Assembly: GCA_004369045.1 (NCBI GenBank)
Contig: ML213521.1
Location: 81,826 to 145,825 of the forward strand
Length of the DNA stretch: 64,000 bases
From: Heliocybe sulcata
Lineage: Eukaryota > Basidiomycota > Agaricomycetes > Gloeophyllales > Gloeophyllaceae
Reading direction: 5' to 3'
Shown: one piece after another, positions 59,734 through 64,000 of the stretch
Layout of the letters: the number at the start of each line of letters is the position of its first letter
Numbering within the stretch: the first letter of the stretch is position 1
The notes under the pieces: generated by a model
Seen by the model: the letters and a program-made list of their open reading frames with translations, nothing else
Databases searched by the model: none
What the model was told of the DNA's origin: nothing
Made by a program: the position numbers and the translations under genes

Positions 59734-60946
59734 TTAACCATCGGTATCTGTAATAGGCCTCTTCTCCAGGATACCGTCAACAATCCCAAAGTCAAGAGCT
59801 TCTTGAGCTATAATAGACGCAACAGTAAGTGGTATGACAGGCATGCGAATGCAGGGGCACGGACCCGTTAAGAAGTAGTCCCGTTCTAGAGCTCTCTCTG
59901 CGCATCATATCGGTCAGTCAGTAACCAGTAGGCGATACACCGGAGAGCAACCCGAGCGCGGAGTCATGAAAGGAACTCACCGAACCGCTGCAGGCCGTCT
60001 GCTTCGCTCTCGCCTTCTTTGCCGCAGTGCCGTTGATATATGCGCGTTAATACTTCCCTCACACGAAGAATCTCCTTGGCGTGTATCGCTATGTCGGAAG
60101 CTTGACCCGAAGCCCCTCCCGAGGGTTCTGATAAGATAGCGTAAGGTCACGGGTCACTTATATCGAAAAGGACGTCTTTCTGGAGTGTACGCACGGTGAA
60201 TCATGATGCTGGCGTGGGGAAGGCAGTGTCTCCGGCCGCGTTCTCCTGAATTCAAAGTAGAGCCAGATCACCATTGCATCGAAAATAGCACGGACCTGCG
60301 GCGAGTAATAGAGATCCCATGGAACATGCTTGTCCCACACAATACGTGTGAATGGGTGATGAAACGTACTGCGCTCCATAAGTTCAGAGTACTGCCAGCC
60401 AGGCAACAAATGGGATGCCGACCTGCATCTATATAATGCATTGCAGAGAAGTTATACGACACAGGATGGGAAGAGCTTACTGTATCATAGATGGCTAAGC
60501 CGGCTGTGACACTTCCTCCGGGCGAGTTGATGTACAAATGGATAGGCTTCGACGAATCCTCCGCTTCCAGAAATAACAGTTGTGCAACCGTCAAGGCTGA
60601 CCCTTCGTCACGTATCTGTCTCATATCCGCACAATCAGCTGGTTGTCCGGGTGAAGACTCTGCACGTACTGGACCATACAACATGATCACGCGTTCGCGC
60701 AGTAAGCGGGAGAAAATATCGTACGACCGTTCGCCTCTACCCTGATAAATTCACTCCGTCATGTCTATCATGAACATTGGATTAAGACTGACTCACAGTC
60801 TGTTCAATAACTATTGGAACCAAATTCGCTTCAGGCGCAGGAGACCAGTTGGTGCCTCCTGCCAACGGATGGAAGCGCCTGAGACTTGTCCTAGACGTAG
60901 CCCTTGCAGCCACCGCAGCATGTCTTAAGGCATGCCCTCGTAACAT
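59734..60946 (-). CDS. CLPP: Mitochondrial ATP-dependent protease subunit ClpP
   Basis: Serine protease of the mitochondrial matrix that degrades proteins fed by ClpX. The ATG at 60946 ([19 protein letters not shown]) opens an Arg/Ala-rich presequence, then [50 protein letters not shown] and [20 protein letters not shown] 6-nt microexon ATGCAG at 60423-60428 gives MQ, followed by [20 protein letters not shown] with the catalytic serine, [10 protein letters not shown] with the catalytic histidine, [20 protein letters not shown] and [17 protein letters not shown]. The last exons read [20 protein letters not shown] with the catalytic aspartate, then [13 protein letters not shown] and TAA at 59734-59736. 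All of Ser-His-Asp are present. Eight or so exons. An in-frame extension upstream (to about 61168) exists but would overlap the BRL1 start and lacks conservation. Confidence 0.92.
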
Positions 60947-61137
60947 TCTAGAGAGTATCGCAAGCAGCGGCGGCGATGTTGTGGCGGGATGCAAGCTGCA
61001 GCTTTCGTCGACGCGAAGCATCCCAATGCAGTAATTAAATGCACGTGATGTACGCGTCGACCGACGGCACCCACGAGCCACGACTGTTCCTTCTGCCAAC
61101 TGCCAACGAGCCTTTACTCTGTCCACTGGTTTGAACA
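60947..61137. promoter_or_regulatory. Divergent promoter of CLPP and BRL1
   Basis: 191 bp between divergent starts. A CACGTG box in the context AATGCACGTGATG lies at 61042-61047, near the middle. Confidence 0.5.
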
Positions 61138-62555
61138 ATGTCGCGCATACTGCGCTCGCAGCGCTCAACGGAAGCCCCGATGGACTTCCAGTTCACATCG
61201 AGACCAAGCAGTAACATGAAGCCTGTGTGGGCAAGACCAGAGGAAGACAGTGGCTCTCCTCGAAAACGTGTGTGAAGATATATTGCTTCTATTGAATTTG
61301 TGGGCGACCGGAATTTAGGGCCACACATTGACTCGAATCCTCCTTCGCCCCTCTTCCCAAGCGCACCTCGGCAGACTTTCGGGCCAAACAACAATGTACC
61401 ATTCATATTCCAGACACCCCCACCTCATAGCGAACCATCTCATCCATGGGCACCCCCACCAAACTTTTCGCCATCAAAGGCGTTTCCGTCCGTGGAACAG
61501 CCGGATGTGAAAGACGTCGATATGGCGGAGTTGACGCCGCCGCGAGCAGAGGAACAGAAGTCGGGTGGCTCGGGAGCAAGGGCTATTGCGACCGGTGCTA
61601 TGAGGAGAGTCTTCAAGGCTAGGCAGAAGACTCGGGAACGTAGTAGACTTGCCATGTCTCGCAAGCCCGCGCAAAGCGAAGACGAGGCCAGTGGCAGCGG
61701 GAGTGAGGATGAGAGCGCTGTACGTGCACGATCGCCCTTCCCGCAAAACTTGTCAAATCACTACACCCTCAACATGCCTGCTCCTGCACCTCCCAAGTCC
61801 GATACACCTTATGTCTTGATCGGGTAAGTCTGTCAATCCACTCCGCCAGCACTACTCCTAATTGCTCCCAGATACACGCAATTCGTCTTCAATTCCGCCC
61901 TTGTCCTCATCTTTCTGTACCTACTGGTGCAGTTTATTCTGACAGTGCAGCGGGACGTAGAAGAACGCATATCGGAATATTCCAGAGGTAAGTCGACATC
62001 TATCGGGCTCTGACGCATCCCACTGACATCTCCGTGCAGATATCATGCAGGAGATCACATCATGTGCCCTCCAGTACCGGAACAACCTGTGCGAGACCAA
62101 CCCTATTCCGGCGATGGCCCATCAATGTGCCTCCTGGGAGACCTGCATGAATCGCGATCCCAGCAAGGTCGGACGGGCGCGGGTCGGTGCCGAACTTATT
62201 GCAGAAGTGATCAACGGCTTTGTCGAGCCGATCAGCTGGAAGACACTGGTAGACCCATCTGGTGTTGCCGCGGAGCTTCCAAGCTAACCACTTTTTGCCT
62301 TTCCAGATATTTGTCGTCACATCTATTTCCTTCTTCACTATATTTGCCAACACCGTCTTTAACTTCTACCTCAGACAATATGCACCTGTTCCTCCAAGCC
62401 AGAACCACCCTCACCAGCCGTCTTTCCCAGCCATGCCTCCTCCACAGCGATACTACTCTCCAGCACCAGGTTGGGACGTGGACGATGAGGAGCCTCGGAC
62501 TCCGAGTAGAAGGCGAAGACTTCTTGAAGGCGGCCCAGGTGCAAAAGCCAAGTGA
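61138..62555 (+). CDS. BRL1: Brl1/Brr6-type nuclear envelope protein (nuclear pore assembly)
   Basis: Integral membrane protein of the nuclear envelope and ER needed for nuclear pore assembly and lipid balance in yeasts. The leader is disordered and Pro/Ser-rich (VPFIFQTPPPHSEPSHPWAP). The conserved domain starts at TPYVLIG, joined by an intron to YTQFVFNSALVLIFLYLLVQ (first membrane helix), then the lumenal part with four cysteines, ITSCALQYRNNLCETNPIP and AHQCASWETCMNRDPSK, which form the family disulfides, then AELIAEVINGFVEPISWKTL and IFVVTSISFFTIFANTVFNF (second helix). The tail is basic (TPSRRRRLLEGGPGAKAK), TGA at 62553-62555. ATG 61138 (MSRILRSQRSTEAP) is the longest start; the ATG at 61180 (MDFQFTSRPSS) is equally possible and may be the true one. 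Confidence 0.92.
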
Positions 62556-63247
62556 AAGGCCTCCGACGCCTTCGCAGTCGATTATCCTATATGTTGCGCT
62601 ATGTATTGAGGTGCTGCGGCACAGTAAGCATCCTCGTGTTGCCATATTATTGGATATCACTATCTCGCATTGTTATAGCATAACTTTCTTTGACCGCACA
62701 CACGGAACCGGCCAGCCATCTAAACACTGCACGCCGCTGCGCCTATTGGATAGACAGGTCCAGATCCATCATCTCATAGATTGGCTTTGCCCAATACGAG
62801 CGTGTGTTCGGCGTTCAAGCTTTCGTGCCCATCAACACCATCAGTCCTCATGGCGCGGAGTCTGACAGGTCATCCTGCGGCGTATCTGACACCCTGGGCC
62901 TCGGGGAGGATGTGAGATGTCCGAGTCTGTGTATGTCAGATAGATGCATGACGACAGACAAGGGCGGGGTCTTTTTGATGATGGTTATTGTCGCCTAGCT
63001 GTCGTATCGCCAGCTTCCGGCGAGCGGTTTATGTCCGATGGTACCCGAGAATCAGATTTCTATTTCAAACTGCGGTAGAAAACCAAGGATATTATGTAGA
63101 TGACCGGAGACATGAAACAGACATTCCGTCTAACCCGCGATAACTATGAACGATGAGAGGCATCCCTTGGGTGGCGCAGCAGCCAAACACGCTCGGTAGG
63201 GGGACTTGAATGGAGGCGAAACCGAGTGGCTCGGAACAAAGCCATTG
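62556..63247. other. Convergent 3' region between BRL1 and the SERF gene
   Basis: About 690 bp without a supportable gene; open frames here are out-of-frame continuations of BRL1 or chance. Confidence 0.4.
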
Positions 63248-63658
63248 CTATTTGCCGCCTCCTGCCGCTCCTTCTTTAGCCTCCAGAGCTTTCTGCATAG
63301 CAAGTGGAGTCACGACAATGCAAATGGGAGGGTGAGAGCGCCGGGCGCTTACCTTCTGCTTCTCTCTCAAAATTTGAGCGTCCCTGCACAGAGCAGACCC
63401 GACAGTATCAGAAACACAGCGCAGCCTCACAGCACAGTGATAACTCACCGCTCTTTCCGCTGCTCCACGCTCATCCCTTCCTTAGGCTTGCCTTTGCCGG
63501 ACGCTGCGGCTTTCTTCGCAGCCTTTTCACGGGCGCGCTCACGTTGATCACCACCTGATTGCCATTATCGGCGCAGAAGCATGTGACAGAAAGCAGAGTC
63601 TAGATGTGAATCGACACAGCTCGAGATCGACGAGGAATAGGAACAGCTCACGAGTCAT
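63248..63658 (-). CDS. Small SERF/4F5-family protein
   Basis: A gene of four short exons, too small to appear as one open frame. Joining ATG-ACT-C (63658 down) across a GTGAGC...AATCAG intron gives MTRGGDQRERAREKAAKKAA, then ASGKGKPKEGMSVEQRKER, DAQILREKQK and KALEAKEGAAGGGK, TAG at 63248-63250. The opening MTRG-N/D-QRE-AREK-KK and the highly charged Lys/Glu/Ala content are those of the SERF (4F5) family, about 60-70 residues, known to modify amyloid aggregation in animals and to bind RNA or nascent chains. All three introns have GT/AG ends and keep frame. Confidence 0.85.
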
Positions 63659-64000
63659 GGTGCTACTTGGGTCTTTATGCGAGCAGGCTCAGGTTGTGGG
63701 TGGACTCGGGACTTGCCGGTGGCGAGTCGCTGGCTATTGACAGTTCTCACGAGTACAACGATCTTCTCACGACCATTGCGTAGCTTCAGTGTGGCGCACA
63801 GCTTGGCCGGCCAAGCTCAGGGTGGCATGCACAGGCTCGTTGACAGCAGGTGGCATGACGTTCTTCCAGTTTCGAGATCCGTGTTGCGGTGAACGGCGCA
63901 GCTGCCAAATTGCCAATACAAATGGGGAAGCTTAAAGTTAGGTCGTTCCGCTCCCATGACATCCAGCTCCCTCATTCAGAGTGAATAGAAGATTCATATC
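63659..64000. other. Upstream of the SERF gene, to the window edge
   Basis: Likely SERF promoter. No further gene is recognisable before the window ends. Confidence 0.4.

Noticed and set aside
60268-60690. A 140-codon continuous CLPP frame with the tail [17 protein letters not shown]
   Set aside because: That tail is intron sequence; splicing restores the conserved [20 protein letters not shown].

Overview
The window reads as a stretch of a basidiomycete (Agaricomycetes-type) nuclear chromosome. Genes are densely packed on both strands and broken by many short introns of about 50-60 nt with GT...AG ends. Every recognisable product is a conserved fungal or eukaryotic housekeeping protein. Exons were joined by eye from splice sites and family conservation, so gene ends are firmer than individual introns.

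Layout, left to right: the 3' end of an unrecognised gene (to 280); nucleoporin NIC96 (+); a half-size ABC transporter (+); a Sec4/Rab8-type GTPase (+); on the minus strand ARP5 (INO80 subunit), the H3K79 methyltransferase DOT1 and SRP68; GET3 (+), divergent from SRP68; an AP-1/Pap1-type bZIP factor (-) behind a long leader; KU80 (-), divergent from a SNF2/STH1-type remodeller (+); DNA topoisomerase II (+); a roughly 1,900-residue coiled-coil protein of unknown function (+); an Osh6-type lipid transfer protein (-); the helicase DBP3 (-); NFU1 (-), divergent from ALG1 (+); the ribosome factor SDO1/SBDS (-), divergent from a BAR-SH3 protein of the Rvs167/Hob1 type (+); mitochondrial CLPP (-), divergent from the nuclear-envelope protein BRL1 (+); and a small SERF/4F5 gene (-) near the right end.

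Two non-autonomous DNA transposons were found from their terminal inverted repeats and target-site duplications. One is 49070-49696, with about 100-bp TIRs, a 9-bp duplication and a G-rich core carrying TTAGGG motifs and hairpins. The other is 57738-58403, with a 33-bp TIR, an 8-bp duplication and repeated subterminal motifs. The second lies in the emptiest part of the window (56556-59733).

Functionally the genes fall into chromatin and DNA metabolism (ARP5, DOT1, KU80, SNF2, TOP2), secretory and membrane work (SEC4, SRP68, GET3, ALG1, OSH6, BAR-SH3), the nuclear pore and envelope (NIC96, BRL1), ribosome biogenesis (DBP3, SDO1) and mitochondria (NFU1, CLPP). Nothing suggests they form one pathway; several are paired on compact divergent promoters. 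I found no secondary-metabolite cluster, CRISPR array, rRNA or confident tRNA, and no evidence of a dramatic new system. The most unusual items are the two transposons, a 6-nt microexon in CLPP, stop-free in-frame introns in DOT1, and the large unnamed coiled-coil protein.
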